NCBI RefSeq assembly: GCF_005222805.1
Contig: NZ_STGC01000005.1
Span: 310,001 to 374,000, forward strand
DNA from: Devosia sp. FKR38
Lineage (GTDB): Bacteria > Pseudomonadota > Alphaproteobacteria > Rhizobiales > Devosiaceae
Length of the DNA stretch: 64,000 nt
Reading direction: 5' to 3'
Shown here: piece after piece, positions 34,854 to 44,619 of the stretch
Position numbering within the stretch: position 1 is the stretch's first letter
Layout: the number at the start of each line of letters is the position of its first letter
The notes under the pieces: model-generated
What the model saw: only the letters and a program-made list of their open reading frames with translations
Told to the model about the DNA's origin: nothing
Databases searched by the model: none
Made by a program: the position numbers and the translations under genes

Positions 34854-36149
34854 CTAGGCTTTGGCCGATGCCAGCTCTTCGGGCACGGGGTCCTCATCGA
34901 CCCGCATCTCCGCACTATCAAAATCGGCGCGCGGATCAAGCTCGATGGTTTCCGGCGTCACCTGACGATCATTGCCCATGGGTTGGAACGGCGTGCGGTC
35001 GGCCGCATCGATCCCCTTGCGCACCCGCATGCGGAGGAAGGCGGTGATAGCCAGTGCGCCATGGAAGGCCGCCGTGACGATGAACAGGCCCACCGGCGAC
35101 CAGGCGCTCATGATCGCCGAGGCGACGGCCGGGCCGATGGCCAGGCCCACGCCCAGGATCACCAGCATGCCGCCGGCAACGCGGGCGAATTCACCCTCCT
35201 TGGCATAGTCATTGGCATGGGCCACGGCCACCGCATAGATCGGATTGGCGGCAAAGCCATAGGCGGCGAACAGCACATACATCACCCAGCCGGCTTCGGG
35301 GTTGATCAGCACGGTGAGCATGCCCACGAGCGCGGCAAAGCCGGAAAGGCCAATCAGCACCAGGCGCCGGTCGATGCGGTCGGACAGGCGCCCAAAGGGG
35401 ATCTGCGCCACCGCGCCCAGAATGGCCGCCAGCGAGAAGAGGAAGGCAATGCCGCCGGCGTCGAGCCCGCGCTCATAGCCATAGACCGGCGCCAGCGTGC
35501 CGAAGGAGCCGTTGGCCATGCCGACCGAAAAGGCGGCAATCGCGGCCACCGGCGAGGTGCGGTAGAGCAGGCCAATATCGATCTTGGCCGAGGACAGCGG
35601 GCGCGGCTGCGGGCTGGAGGTCAGCGCCGTCGGCAGAATGGCGCAGATAAAGCTGATCGCGCCCAGAACGAATGGCACATAGCCCGCCGTGCCGGTGACC
35701 GACATGGCGATCTGGCCCAGGGTCGAGGCGGCCATGTTGATGGTGACGTAGATCGAAAAGATCGTACCGCGGCTCTTGTTCTCGGCGACTTCGTTGAGCC
35801 AGCTTTCCACGATCATCGCCGCGCCGGCAAAGCAGAAGCCCGACAGGGCGCGCAGGAAAATCCAGCTGATATCGTTGATCCAGAGCAGATTGAGCAGGAT
35901 GGTGATCGTCCCGATGGCCGCCATCACCGAGAAGGCCCGGATATGGCCCACCTTGCGCACCACCAGGGGCACAGTGAGCGATCCGGCAACGAAACCCACC
36001 GACCAGCCTGTGCCGATCAGGCCCAGCGAGAGCAGGGAAAAATGCTCCTCCGCACCACGGACCGAGAGCAGCAGGCCCTGCAATCCGCCGCCGAACATCA
36101 GCAGGGCTGAGCCGAGGAAAAGGGCGTAGATCTTGATAACGGAAGCCAT
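34854..36149 (-). CDS. MFS transporter
   Basis: Major-facilitator membrane protein of 431 residues with about 12 helices (for example LFLGSALLMFGGGLQGLLLSV and GLIGTGWSVGFVAGSLTVPLV) and a hydrophilic acidic C-terminal tail of about 50 residues. Motif A-like sequence FGRLSDRIDRR follows helix 8. It resembles the YcaD/YfkF group. Substrate unknown. ATG 36149 fixes the N-terminus just before the first helix. moaB follows directly. Confidence 0.88.
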   Translation of the reverse strand: MASVIKIYALFLGSALLMFGGGLQGLLLSVRGAEEHFSLLSLGLIGTGWSVGFVAGSLTVPLVVRKVGHIRAFSVMAAIGTITILLNLLWINDISWIFLRALSGFCFAGAAMIVESWLNEVAENKSRGTIFSIYVTINMAASTLGQIAMSVTGTAGYVPFVLGAISFICAILPTALTSSPQPRPLSSAKIDIGLLYRTSPVAAIAAFSVGMANGSFGTLAPVYGYERGLDAGGIAFLFSLAAILGAVAQIPFGRLSDRIDRRLVLIGLSGFAALVGMLTVLINPEAGWVMYVLFAAYGFAANPIYAVAVAHANDYAKEGEFARVAGGMLVILGVGLAIGPAVASAIMSAWSPVGLFIVTAAFHGALAITAFLRMRVRKGIDAADRTPFQPMGNDRQVTPETIELDPRADFDSAEMRVDEDPVPEELASAKA

Positions 36150-36279
36150 GGCACTTTCGGCGCTGGGAGGGACGGGAACGTTGCAAATCACGCAACGGTG
36201 ACATTAACGCGGCAAACCAGGCTTGGCGCGGCTCTTTTGCCCGTCATGCGGATTTTTCTTTGGCGAACGTCGATCCGGC

Positions 36280-37101
36280 TCAGTCGACCAGGCCCAGTTC
36301 CACCAGCTTGAGCTTGAGGCTGAGCATATCCTGCCAGGCCTGTTCCTTGGCGGCTGGATTGCGCAGCAGATAGGCCGGATGCAGCGTCGCCACGGCCTCG
36401 GCCTGGTGCCGGCCCACGGTCAGGTTCGCCCACTTGCCGCGCATCTTGATGATGCCGCTTGTGGTGTCGAAAATGGTCTGCATGGCCGGCCCGCCCAGCG
36501 TCATGATAACCTTGGGCGCCACCAGTTCCACCTGACGATGCAGGAACGGCAGGCAGAGCGCCATTTCCTCGGGCGTCGGCGTGCGATTGCCCGGCGGCCG
36601 CCACGGCACGGTATTGGCGATATAGACCTTGCTGCGGTCCAGCCCGATGGCCGCCAGCATGCGATCGAGCAACTGGCCCGACTTGCCCACGAAGGGCTTG
36701 CCGATGCGATCCTCTTCGGCGCCGGGCGCTTCGCCGATCAGCATGATGCTGGCATCCGGATTGCCATCGGCAAACACCAGCTGCGTCGCGCGCAGCTTGA
36801 GCCCGCAGCCGTCATATTGGCCAAGGATGGCTTCGAGTTCGGTCAGGCTCTGGGCCGAGGCGGCCAGACTGCGCGCCTCGGCGGGGTCGGCGCCGATGGC
36901 GGGGGCAGCGAGTGGCGCGGCTTCGGACTGCGAGGCTGGAGGCTGCAATGCCGCGGCTTGCAGCAGGACGCTGCGCACCGGGGGGCGCTGCGCAAAGCGG
37001 TCGACCGGCTCTTCGCCCACCGCAACATCAACGCCCGCAGCCCGATACCAATCGAGCACGGCGAGCATTTCGTCGTGATTTAGCGGTCGATCTTCGGCCA
37101 T
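36280..37101 (-). CDS. Uracil-DNA glycosylase, family-4-like, missing two Fe-S cysteines
   Basis: Base-excision repair glycosylase of 273 residues. The catalytic motif GEAPGAEEDRIGKPFVGKSG begins near residue 123 and the PPGNRTPTPEE segment near 169. An N-terminal extension of about 90 residues, rich in Ala/Pro, precedes the core. Family-4 enzymes carry a [4Fe-4S] cluster on four cysteines, here at Y96, C99, W167 and C183, so only two ligands remain and the cluster is probably absent. The start is ATG 37101; ETF-QO begins 65 bases away on the other strand. Confidence 0.88.
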   Translation of the reverse strand: MAEDRPLNHDEMLAVLDWYRAAGVDVAVGEEPVDRFAQRPPVRSVLLQAAALQPPASQSEAAPLAAPAIGADPAEARSLAASAQSLTELEAILGQYDGCGLKLRATQLVFADGNPDASIMLIGEAPGAEEDRIGKPFVGKSGQLLDRMLAAIGLDRSKVYIANTVPWRPPGNRTPTPEEMALCLPFLHRQVELVAPKVIMTLGGPAMQTIFDTTSGIIKMRGKWANLTVGRHQAEAVATLHPAYLLRNPAAKEQAWQDMLSLKLKLVELGLVD

Positions 37102-37166
37102 GTTCTCTGTTATGTCACAGCCCGTTTGGCGCGGCCAGCCGCGTCCCGGGGATAGAGGCAATCTAT

Positions 37167-38813
37167 ATGGCAGAGGCCGGTTCGCGCGAAACCCTTTCGA
37201 CCGATGTGTTGATCGTCGGTGCCGGTCCTGCCGGGCTTTCGGCCGCCATCCGCATCAAGCAGCGCCATCCGGAGCTCGCCGTCACCGTGGTGGAGAAATC
37301 CGCCGAACTGGGTGGCCATATCCTCTCGGGCGCCGTGATGGACCCGCGCGGGCTCGACGCCCTCCTTCCCGACTGGCGCCTCAAGGGCGCGCCAGTGGGC
37401 CCCGATGTCACCAGTGACACCTATCATTATCTGACCCAAAGCGGCGATTTCGGCCTGCCGCACTGGATGATGCCGCCCCAGGTGCGCACCAAGGGCGCCG
37501 TCATCGTCAGCCTCGGCCATCTGGTGCGCTGGCTGGGCGACGAGGCCACGGCGCTGGGCGTCGACATTTTCCCGATGACGTCAGCGGTCGATGTGCTGGG
37601 CGGGCAGGGCGCTCCCGTGCGCGGCATCATCACCGGCGACCTCGGCCGCGATCACAACGGCAATCCCAAGGACAGCTTTGCCGAAGGCATTGCGCTCGAA
37701 GCCAAATATACGCTGATCGCCGAAGGCGCGCGGGGCTCGCTGGCCAAAAAGATCATCGCCGATTTCGACCTCGCCGGCGAACCGCAGAAATATGGCCTGG
37801 GCATCAAGGAAGTCTGGGAAATCCCTGCCGAGCGGCACAGTCCCGGCAAGGTGGACCACTATCTCGGCTTTCCTCTCGACAACGCCACCTCCGGCGGCGG
37901 CTTTGTCTATCATGCCGAGGACCGCAAGCTCTATGTGGGCCTGGTCACCTATCTCGACTATGCCGACCCCACGCTGTCGCCCTTTGGCGAGTTCCAGCGC
38001 TTCAAGGCCCATCCGTCCGTGGCGCCGCTGCTCAAGGGCGCGACGCGCCTGAGCTATGGTGCCCGTGCTGTGACGGCCGGCGGCTGGCAGTCTATCCCCA
38101 CACTGGCTTTCGCCGGTGGCGGGCTGATCGGCTGTGCGGCCGGCTTCATGAATGCCCCGCGCCTCAAGGCCATCCACAATGCCATTCTATCCGGCATTGG
38201 CGCGGCCGATGCGGTGGCCGATGCCATCGCCGCCGGGCGCAAGCACGATGTGATCGCCGACTTCGGCAAGCGGGTGATGCAGACCGGCATCGCCGACGAA
38301 TTGCAGGCTGTGCGCAATGTGAAGCCGCTTTGGTCGCGCTTTGGCACGGTTCTGGGCGCCATCGCCGGTGGGGTCGAAATGTGGGCCACCGCGATCCTGG
38401 GCCGCTCGCTGCTGGGCACGCTGCACCACAAGGGGCCGGACCATGCCGCGCTCAAGCCGCGCAATGCCGTAGCGGGTCGTACCTATGACCGGCCCGACGG
38501 GCAGCTCAGTTTCGACCGCGCCGCCTCGGTGTACCTCTCCAATCTGTCCCATGATGAAGACCAGCCGGTGCATCTGGTGCTGGCCGATCCGGCCGTGCCG
38601 GTGCGCGATAACCTGCCGGTCTATGGCGAGCCGGCGCCGCTCTATTGCCCGGCCGGCGTCTATGAGGTCGCCGAGGCCGGCGGCCAGCCGGTGTTCCGCA
38701 TCCACGCGGCCAATTGCGTGCACTGCAAGACCTGCGACATCAAGGATCCGGCCCAGAACATCACCTGGGTGCCGCCCGAAGGCGGCAGCGGCCCCAACTA
38801 CACCGGCATGTAG
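37167..38813 (+). CDS. Electron-transfer flavoprotein-ubiquinone oxidoreductase
   Basis: ETF-QO of 548 residues that moves electrons from ETF, reduced by acyl-CoA and other dehydrogenases, to the ubiquinone pool. The FAD-binding motif VGAGPAGLSAAIR is near the N-terminus. The C-terminal ferredoxin-like region ends with C-x2-C-x2-C (NCVHCKTCD), and a fourth cysteine (YCPAGVYEV) lies upstream, matching the single [4Fe-4S] cluster. ATG 37167 gives the usual N-terminus. It is divergent from the glycosylase gene. Confidence 0.95.
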   Translation: MAEAGSRETLSTDVLIVGAGPAGLSAAIRIKQRHPELAVTVVEKSAELGGHILSGAVMDPRGLDALLPDWRLKGAPVGPDVTSDTYHYLTQSGDFGLPHWMMPPQVRTKGAVIVSLGHLVRWLGDEATALGVDIFPMTSAVDVLGGQGAPVRGIITGDLGRDHNGNPKDSFAEGIALEAKYTLIAEGARGSLAKKIIADFDLAGEPQKYGLGIKEVWEIPAERHSPGKVDHYLGFPLDNATSGGGFVYHAEDRKLYVGLVTYLDYADPTLSPFGEFQRFKAHPSVAPLLKGATRLSYGARAVTAGGWQSIPTLAFAGGGLIGCAAGFMNAPRLKAIHNAILSGIGAADAVADAIAAGRKHDVIADFGKRVMQTGIADELQAVRNVKPLWSRFGTVLGAIAGGVEMWATAILGRSLLGTLHHKGPDHAALKPRNAVAGRTYDRPDGQLSFDRAASVYLSNLSHDEDQPVHLVLADPAVPVRDNLPVYGEPAPLYCPAGVYEVAEAGGQPVFRIHAANCVHCKTCDIKDPAQNITWVPPEGGSGPNYTGM

Positions 38814-38907
38814 ATCACGCTATGTGGCGCGGCCTTGCGGCGCAGTCGCAAAACCGCCAATCTGCCCCCGCAGAAGGGCCCTCTGGGCCAACGGAGAATC
38901 CAGCCTC

Positions 38908-40650
38908 GTGACATCGTTTCTGAACCGCATTGCACGCCCCGCGTTGATAGCCGCGTTGTTGGCCTCGGTGGCCGCGACCGCCGTCTATTCGGCGCAGACC
39001 ATCCGGACGGCGCAGTCCGAAGGCGGCCTGGAGACGGGCATGCTGCCGCTGTTCAACGCCAGCGTCACCGGCGCCTATATGGCGGGCCGCCAGGCCCTTC
39101 AGGATCTGCGCACCGACGAGGCCGCGCGCTATTTCTACGAGGCCGCGCAGGCCGACTGGAACAATCAGATTCTGGTCGAGCGCGCCTTCATCGCCTTTGC
39201 CGCCGATGGCCAGTTCGGCCAGGCCGCCTCGACCGCCAAGCATCTGCTGGACCTCGATGCCCATAACGAGCTGGCCGAGCTGATCGTGGCCACCGAGGCC
39301 TTCAAGGAGCGCCGCTACGACGCCGCAGACAGCATGCTCGAAGCCATCGGGCAGGAGAGCTTCACCGGCGTCACGGCCAGCATTCTACGCGCCTGGGCCC
39401 TGGTGGGCGCCGACCGCAAGCCGGAAGCCGACGCCATGCTCGACAAGCTGGGCGCCACCGGGCTCGACGATTTCCTGGTGTTCCACCGCGCGCTGATGGC
39501 GGAAGCTGCTGGCGACACCGACAAGGCCATCGAGCTGGCCGGCCAGGCCTATGATGCCGAGCCCTATGTGGCGCGCATTGTCGAGGTCTATGCCCGCATG
39601 CTGGCCAATGCCGGCCAGTTTGACGAGGCCAAGGCGGCCATCGCTCAGTTCGAGGACCAGGGGCTGAGCCACCCCATCGTCAGCATGGTGCGCGACAAGA
39701 TCAATGCCGGCGTGCGGCCGGGCATTTTCGCCGCCAATGTGCAGATCGGCGCCGCCGAAATGTTCCATGGCATTGGCGTGGCGCTGTCGCGCGATGGCAA
39801 TCCGGACCTGTCGCTGGTGTTCCTGCGCATGGGGCTCTATCTCGACCCCTCCGCCGATGTGATCGCTGTCGCCCTGGGCGAGCAGCTCGATGCCGCCGGT
39901 CAGCACGAGGCCGCCAATATTATCTATGACGGCGTGCCGGCCACCTCGCCGATGAAGTCCAATGCCGTGGTGCATATCGCGCAGAACCTGGACGCCATGG
40001 GCGACCATGAGGAGGCCCTGCGGCGCCTCAACAATATCGTCGCCACCGACCCCACGGACCTCGACGCCATTTCGGTGCTGGGTGACATGCAGCGCTATGG
40101 CGAGCATTATGAGGACGCCGCAGCTACCTACACCAAGGCGCTCGAGCTGACCGGCGGCGAGAAGCTGTCTGACTGGCGCTTCTATTATGTGCGCGGCATT
40201 TCCTATGAACGCGCCAAGCAATGGCCCAAGGCCGAGGCCGATTTCCTCAAGGCGCTGGAACTCAACCCCGACCAGCCGGCGGTGCTGAACTACCTCGGCT
40301 ATAGCTGGATCGACCAGGACATGAACCTGGACCGCGCGCTCAAGATGATCGAGACCGCTGTCGAGGCACAGCCGCAGGACGGCTATATCGTCGATTCGCT
40401 CGGCTGGGCCTTCTACAAGCTTGGTCGCATTGACGAGGCCGTGACCACGCTGGAACGCGCCGTGCTGCTGCGCCCCAATGATCCCGAGCTCAATGACCAT
40501 CTGGGCGATGCCTATTGGAAGGTCGGGCGGCGCCTTGAAGCCAAGTTCCAGTGGCGCATTGCTGGCGCCATGGACGAGGTCGGCAACGTCAAGGAGCGCG
40601 TCGCCGTCAAGCTGGCGGATGGGCTCACAGCCGAAAACGCCATCGACTAG
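38908..40650 (+). CDS. Tetratricopeptide-repeat protein, exported or membrane-anchored
   Basis: Protein of 580 residues beginning with an N-terminal membrane or signal segment (RIARPALIAALLASVAATAV) and then about 12 TPR-like helical hairpins, clearest near residues 410-560 (YVRGISYERAKQWPKAEADF, and LGWAFYKLGRIDEAVTTLE). Such proteins scaffold periplasmic complexes; no specific partner can be named. GTG 38908 follows GGAGA; the frame is open upstream into ETF-QO. It is followed after six bases by ispE, so the two are probably cotranscribed. Confidence 0.82.
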   Translation: MTSFLNRIARPALIAALLASVAATAVYSAQTIRTAQSEGGLETGMLPLFNASVTGAYMAGRQALQDLRTDEAARYFYEAAQADWNNQILVERAFIAFAADGQFGQAASTAKHLLDLDAHNELAELIVATEAFKERRYDAADSMLEAIGQESFTGVTASILRAWALVGADRKPEADAMLDKLGATGLDDFLVFHRALMAEAAGDTDKAIELAGQAYDAEPYVARIVEVYARMLANAGQFDEAKAAIAQFEDQGLSHPIVSMVRDKINAGVRPGIFAANVQIGAAEMFHGIGVALSRDGNPDLSLVFLRMGLYLDPSADVIAVALGEQLDAAGQHEAANIIYDGVPATSPMKSNAVVHIAQNLDAMGDHEEALRRLNNIVATDPTDLDAISVLGDMQRYGEHYEDAAATYTKALELTGGEKLSDWRFYYVRGISYERAKQWPKAEADFLKALELNPDQPAVLNYLGYSWIDQDMNLDRALKMIETAVEAQPQDGYIVDSLGWAFYKLGRIDEAVTTLERAVLLRPNDPELNDHLGDAYWKVGRRLEAKFQWRIAGAMDEVGNVKERVAVKLADGLTAENAID

Positions 40651-40656
40651 CCGCGG

Positions 40657-41538
40657 ATGGACCAGTCGATTCTGCAGATTGCGCCCGCCAAGATCAATCT
40701 GGCGCTGCATGTCACGCGGCGCCGGGAGGACGGCTATCATGACCTGGAAAGCCTGGTGGTGTTCGCCGATGTCGCCGACGAGCTCGAGGCGGCGCCGGCT
40801 GATGCCGATTCGCTGACCATCGCCGGCCCCTTTGCCAAGGGCCTGGGCGCCGGCGACACCAATCTGGTGAGCCGCGCCGTGGCCGGCTTCCGCGCGCGCT
40901 GGCCGGGGGCTGTCAGCACGGGTCTCGCCATGCGCCTTACCAAGAACCTGCCGGTGGCAGCCGGCATTGGCGGCGGGTCGGCTGACGCCGCCGCGGCCCT
41001 GCGGCTGATGGCGGGCCTCTCCACAGAGGCGATCTCCTTTGCGGCGCTGGCTGACCTCGCGGCGCAATTGGGCGCCGATGTGCCGGCGTGCCTGGTCTCG
41101 ACGCCCCTTTTGGCGCGGGGCGTTGGCGAATTGCTCGAGCCGCTGCCGGAGTTTCCCACGCTGCATATCGTGCTGGTAAACCCCATGGTGCCGCTGGCCA
41201 CGGCCGATGTATTCCGCCGCCTTCGGGCGCATGACAATTATCCGCTGCCCGAATTGCCCGCGCCGCTGACCCGCCCGGCGCAGCTGGGCATCTGGCTGGC
41301 CGAGACACGCAATGATCTGCAGCCGCCGGCGGTCAAGCTGGTGCCGGTGATCGGGGAGATTGTCGATCATCTCGCCCAGGCACAGGGCTGCATGCTGGCG
41401 CGCATGTCGGGCTCGGGCGCGACGGTGTTCGGGCTGTTCGGGTCAAGCGGGCAGGCCCATCAGGCCGCGCAGATGATGCGGGCGGCCAATCCCGACCATT
41501 GGGTCGCAGCCGCGCCGCTGATTACACCCGGCTCTTAG
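40657..41538 (+). CDS. ispE: 4-diphosphocytidyl-2-C-methyl-D-erythritol kinase
   Basis: GHMP kinase of 293 residues in the MEP isoprenoid pathway, phosphorylating CDP-methylerythritol. The substrate-binding start PAKINLALHVTRRREDGYHD and the ATP loop LPVAAGIGGGSADAAA (about residue 91) are diagnostic. It shares its last four bases with the end of the convergent polyprenyl synthase gene, and is near another pathway gene (ispH, 54800) only in a loose sense. Confidence 0.96.
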   Translation: MDQSILQIAPAKINLALHVTRRREDGYHDLESLVVFADVADELEAAPADADSLTIAGPFAKGLGAGDTNLVSRAVAGFRARWPGAVSTGLAMRLTKNLPVAAGIGGGSADAAAALRLMAGLSTEAISFAALADLAAQLGADVPACLVSTPLLARGVGELLEPLPEFPTLHIVLVNPMVPLATADVFRRLRAHDNYPLPELPAPLTRPAQLGIWLAETRNDLQPPAVKLVPVIGEIVDHLAQAQGCMLARMSGSGATVFGLFGSSGQAHQAAQMMRAANPDHWVAAAPLITPGS

Positions 41539-42548
41539 TAGGCGCGCAACACGCTGAATTCGACCACATCGGCCAGCAGGGTCCGCATTTCGGACGCCGG
41601 CAAGGTGTCGAGGGCCTGCTGCGCGGACGCGGCATGGGCACGAGCCTGTTCCAGCGTACGGCCCAGCGTATTGTAGCGTTCCATGATGGCCACAACGGCG
41701 GCGACCTGATCGGCGCTGGCGCTGGCATCGCCCAGGGCGCCGGCAATGATGGCGCGCTCGGCCTCGGTGGCGTCGCCCAAGGCCAGGATCACCGGCAGGG
41801 TCATCTTGCCCTCGCGCAGATCATCGCCCGTATTCTTGCCCAGCGTGCCGGCCTGGCCGCCATAATCGAGCGCATCGTCCACCAGCTGGAAGGCATTGCC
41901 CAGTTCCAGCCCATAGCGGGCCAGGGCCGCGCGGCCCGCTGCGTCAGCGCCACCAGCCATGGCGCCCACTTCGCAGGCAGCCTCGAACAGCACGGCGGTC
42001 TTGGCGCGGATCACTTCGGCATAATCGGCGGCTGTGGTGGTGAGATCGCCCGTCTTGGCGAGCTGGAACACTTCGCCCTCGGCCATCACGGCCGACGCGG
42101 CAGACAGCACGCCCAGCGAGTCGATGTCGCGGGTTTCCACCATCATCATGAAGGCCTGGCCGAGCAGGAAATCGCCCACCAGGATCGAGGCCTTGTTGCC
42201 CCACACCATGCGGGCCGCCGGCTTGCCGCGGCGCATGTCGCTCTCGTCCACCACATCATCGTGCAGCAGGGTGGCGTTGTGCATGAATTCAACGGCTGCG
42301 GCGAAATTGATCGCGCTGCCTTTGCCCTTGCCGAAGAGCTGGGCTGCGGCGACGGTCAACATGGGGCGCAAGCGCTTGCCGCCGCTCTCGATGAGATAGC
42401 GGGCCAGCTCGGGCACCATCTCGACATGCGAGTCGGCGCGGCTGAGAATGAGCGCGTTCACCTGCGCCATATCGGCAGCTGTTGCGGCCAGCAGCCGGTC
42501 TATGGGCGTGGCGACCGGCGCCTCTTTGATTTGCGTCAGCACTGACAC
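41535..42548 (-). CDS. Long-chain polyprenyl diphosphate synthase (octa/deca-prenyl)
   Basis: Prenyltransferase making the side chain of ubiquinone. Both aspartate-rich motifs are present: DDVVDESD (first, in LLHDDVVDESDMRRG) and DDALD (second, in QLVDDALDYGG), plus GGKRLRP. About 337 residues from the chosen start. The start is uncertain: GTG 42548 follows AGGGAC and gives the usual length, while the frame stays open to a TTG at 42623. It overlaps ispE by four bases at the 3' end and is divergent from the methyltransferase gene. Confidence 0.92.
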   Translation of the reverse strand: MSVLTQIKEAPVATPIDRLLAATAADMAQVNALILSRADSHVEMVPELARYLIESGGKRLRPMLTVAAAQLFGKGKGSAINFAAAVEFMHNATLLHDDVVDESDMRRGKPAARMVWGNKASILVGDFLLGQAFMMMVETRDIDSLGVLSAASAVMAEGEVFQLAKTGDLTTTAADYAEVIRAKTAVLFEAACEVGAMAGGADAAGRAALARYGLELGNAFQLVDDALDYGGQAGTLGKNTGDDLREGKMTLPVILALGDATEAERAIIAGALGDASASADQVAAVVAIMERYNTLGRTLEQARAHAASAQQALDTLPASEMRTLLADVVEFSVLRAY

Positions 42549-42643
42549 CTGTTTACGTCCCTGCGCGCCGCTACCGGCAAATTTGGTTGAGTCTGCCTCA
42601 ATTGCGCTTGTAATCTCGCGCAAAACCGACCTTTACGGGTGCG

Positions 42644-43423
42644 ATGTCCCTAGACCAGCCGCCTGCCTTTGTAAAACACCAATCGGTAACACGCGATGCC
42701 TTTTTGGGGGGCAGGCTGACTGTGTCGCAGCCGCGCAACGGATTCCGGGCTGGCCTCGACAGTGTGCTGCTCGGTGCCGCGGTGTCGGCGGGCTGCAAAA
42801 CGCTGCTCGACATGGGCTGCGGCGTCGGCACGGCAGGGCTGGTGGCGCTGGTGCATGCGCCCGAGATGAGCGGCACGCTGGTCGATCAAAACACCGAGAT
42901 GCTGGCGCTGGCCGATCAAAACCTGCGGGACAATGGCCTCTCCGAACGCGGACAGATCCGGACGGTCGATGTGACAGCCAAGGGCAGCCTGCGCCATGCG
43001 GCGGGGCTGGCCGATAATGGGCATGACGCTGTGATCGCCAATCCGCCGTTTTTCAGTGACGGCACGCTGGCCGATGACGCTGGCCGCGCTGGCTCGCGCC
43101 ATATGGACGCCTCTGCGCTCGATAGCTGGATCAAGACGGCAGCCGGCTGCGCGGCGCCGGGTGGCGAGGTGGTCTTCATCTATCCTGCCACCAGTCTCGC
43201 GCCGCTGCTGGCCGGCTTCGAGCAGCGCTTTGGCGCACTGACCATCCTGCCACTGAGCCCGCGCCTTGGCGCCGCGGCGTCGCGCGTGTTGATCCGCGGC
43301 ATCAAGGGCTCGCGGGCGCCGCTGACCCTTTTGGCCAATCGGGCGCTGCATGGCGACGATGGGCGCGCCTTTGCGCCCGAATTTGACGCAATCTTTCTTG
43401 GGTCGGCCCGGCTTGACTGGTAA
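42644..43423 (+). CDS. Class I SAM methyltransferase, TrmN6/YfiC-like
   Basis: Rossmann-fold methyltransferase of 259 residues. The SAM motif is LLDMGCGVGTAG, and the catalytic NPPF motif (VIANPPFFSDG) is of the N6-adenine type. The closest family is tRNA1(Val) A37 N6-methyltransferase, but related proteins act on other nucleic acids. It is divergent from the polyprenyl synthase and followed by an S49 peptidase 50 bases on. Confidence 0.88.
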   Translation: MSLDQPPAFVKHQSVTRDAFLGGRLTVSQPRNGFRAGLDSVLLGAAVSAGCKTLLDMGCGVGTAGLVALVHAPEMSGTLVDQNTEMLALADQNLRDNGLSERGQIRTVDVTAKGSLRHAAGLADNGHDAVIANPPFFSDGTLADDAGRAGSRHMDASALDSWIKTAAGCAAPGGEVVFIYPATSLAPLLAGFEQRFGALTILPLSPRLGAAASRVLIRGIKGSRAPLTLLANRALHGDDGRAFAPEFDAIFLGSARLDW

Positions 43424-43473
43424 TCGGGGGCAGGGCGTCCTAAATCTCACCCGCGCGCAGATGAGGACAAAGC

Positions 43474-44316
43474 ATGAATGATCCGGCAGTGCCGAAGCGG
43501 ACCTGGCTGCAGCGTATGTTGCGGCGCGGCAGGGTCACCATCCCGGTGGTGCGCCTGCAGGGTGTGATCGCCGCCGAACAGCGCCAGGGTCGTCTCAACA
43601 TTGCTGCGGTTGAACCGCTGCTCAAGCGCGCCTTTGGCATGCGCAATGCGCCCGCTGTCGCCATTGTCATCAATTCGCCCGGCGGCTCGCCGGTGCAGAG
43701 CCGGCTGATCTCCAAGCGCATCCGCGAGCTCGCCAACCAGAACGGCAAGCCCGTGCTGGTGTTTGTCGAGGATGCCGCGGCCTCGGGCGGCTATTTCATC
43801 GCGGTCGCCGGCGACGAGATCTTTGTCGATCCGTCATCCATCGTCGGCTCGATAGGCGTCATCATGGCCGGCTTCGGCTTTGTCGGAGCCATCGACAAGC
43901 TCGGCATCGAGCGGCGCGTCCATACCGCGGGCAACAGCAAATCCACGCTCGACGCCTTCCTGCCGGAAAAGGCTGAGGATGTGGAACGCATCACCCGCTT
44001 TGAGAACGACATCCACCAGGTATTCATCGACCATGTGAAGGCCGGCCGGGCCGGGCGCCTCAAAGGCAGTGACGAGGAACTGTTCAACGGCCAGTGGTGG
44101 ACGGGCCTGCGCGGGGTCGAACTGGGCCTGGTCGACGCCATCGGCGACCTGCATGAAACCCTGACCACCCGCTATGGCCCCGAAGTAAACCTTCGACTGA
44201 TCGAGCCCAAGCGCGGCTGGCTGCAACTGCCCCGCATCGGCATCATGGCCGGCCTCAGCGCCGACATCGCCGCCACCATCGAAGACCGTGCCATCTGGGC
44301 GCGGCTCGGCCTCTAG
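43474..44316 (+). CDS. S49 family peptidase (SppA/SohB-like)
   Basis: Serine protease of 280 residues with a signal-peptide-peptidase fold. The conserved INSPGGSPVQS strand and the nucleophile segment DAAASGGYFIAVAG are present; a lysine general base lies further on, as is usual in this family. No convincing N-terminal membrane anchor is visible, unlike classical SppA. Ribosome site GAGG precedes ATG 43474. A small membrane-protein gene follows after 17 bases. Confidence 0.9.
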   Translation: MNDPAVPKRTWLQRMLRRGRVTIPVVRLQGVIAAEQRQGRLNIAAVEPLLKRAFGMRNAPAVAIVINSPGGSPVQSRLISKRIRELANQNGKPVLVFVEDAAASGGYFIAVAGDEIFVDPSSIVGSIGVIMAGFGFVGAIDKLGIERRVHTAGNSKSTLDAFLPEKAEDVERITRFENDIHQVFIDHVKAGRAGRLKGSDEELFNGQWWTGLRGVELGLVDAIGDLHETLTTRYGPEVNLRLIEPKRGWLQLPRIGIMAGLSADIAATIEDRAIWARLGL

Positions 44317-44333
44317 ACCGTGGACAACCGCCC

Positions 44334-44567
44334 ATGACTGCACTGCTGCTCCGCGTCATCATCTTCGCCGTGCTGGGCCTGATGGTCTATATGGGCGTGC
44401 GCCGCATCTGGCGCGACTGGACCGGCAAGTTCGACAGCGACGCCGAGGAAGCCCGCCGCCTGCGCCGCGAACGCGACCTGCGCGAGCGCGAGCAGCCCGG
44501 CGTGATCGACCTCAAGCGCGACAAGGATGGCACCTATCGCCCCGGCGATGACGACAAACGCCGTTGA
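44334..44567 (+). CDS. Small membrane protein of unknown function
   Basis: Protein of 77 residues with one N-terminal membrane helix (LLLRVIIFAVLGLMVYMGV) and a strongly charged cytoplasmic tail, including a run of Arg/Glu-rich helix and a DLKRDKDGTY segment. It is not a known family to me. Its placement between the S49 peptidase and glyQ suggests the same transcript as one or both. Confidence 0.7.
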   Translation: MTALLLRVIIFAVLGLMVYMGVRRIWRDWTGKFDSDAEEARRLRRERDLREREQPGVIDLKRDKDGTYRPGDDDKRR

Positions 44568-44619
44568 CCCTGCCGGGCGCGCAAACTAGAGGTTTGTGCC
44601 AGTTAGCAGGGACTGCCAA

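Noticed and set aside
34284..36110. A 608-codon plus-strand frame opposite moaB and the MFS gene
   Set aside because: The opposite strand encodes clear membrane helices and MoaB motifs; this frame is His/Gln/Arg-rich noise.
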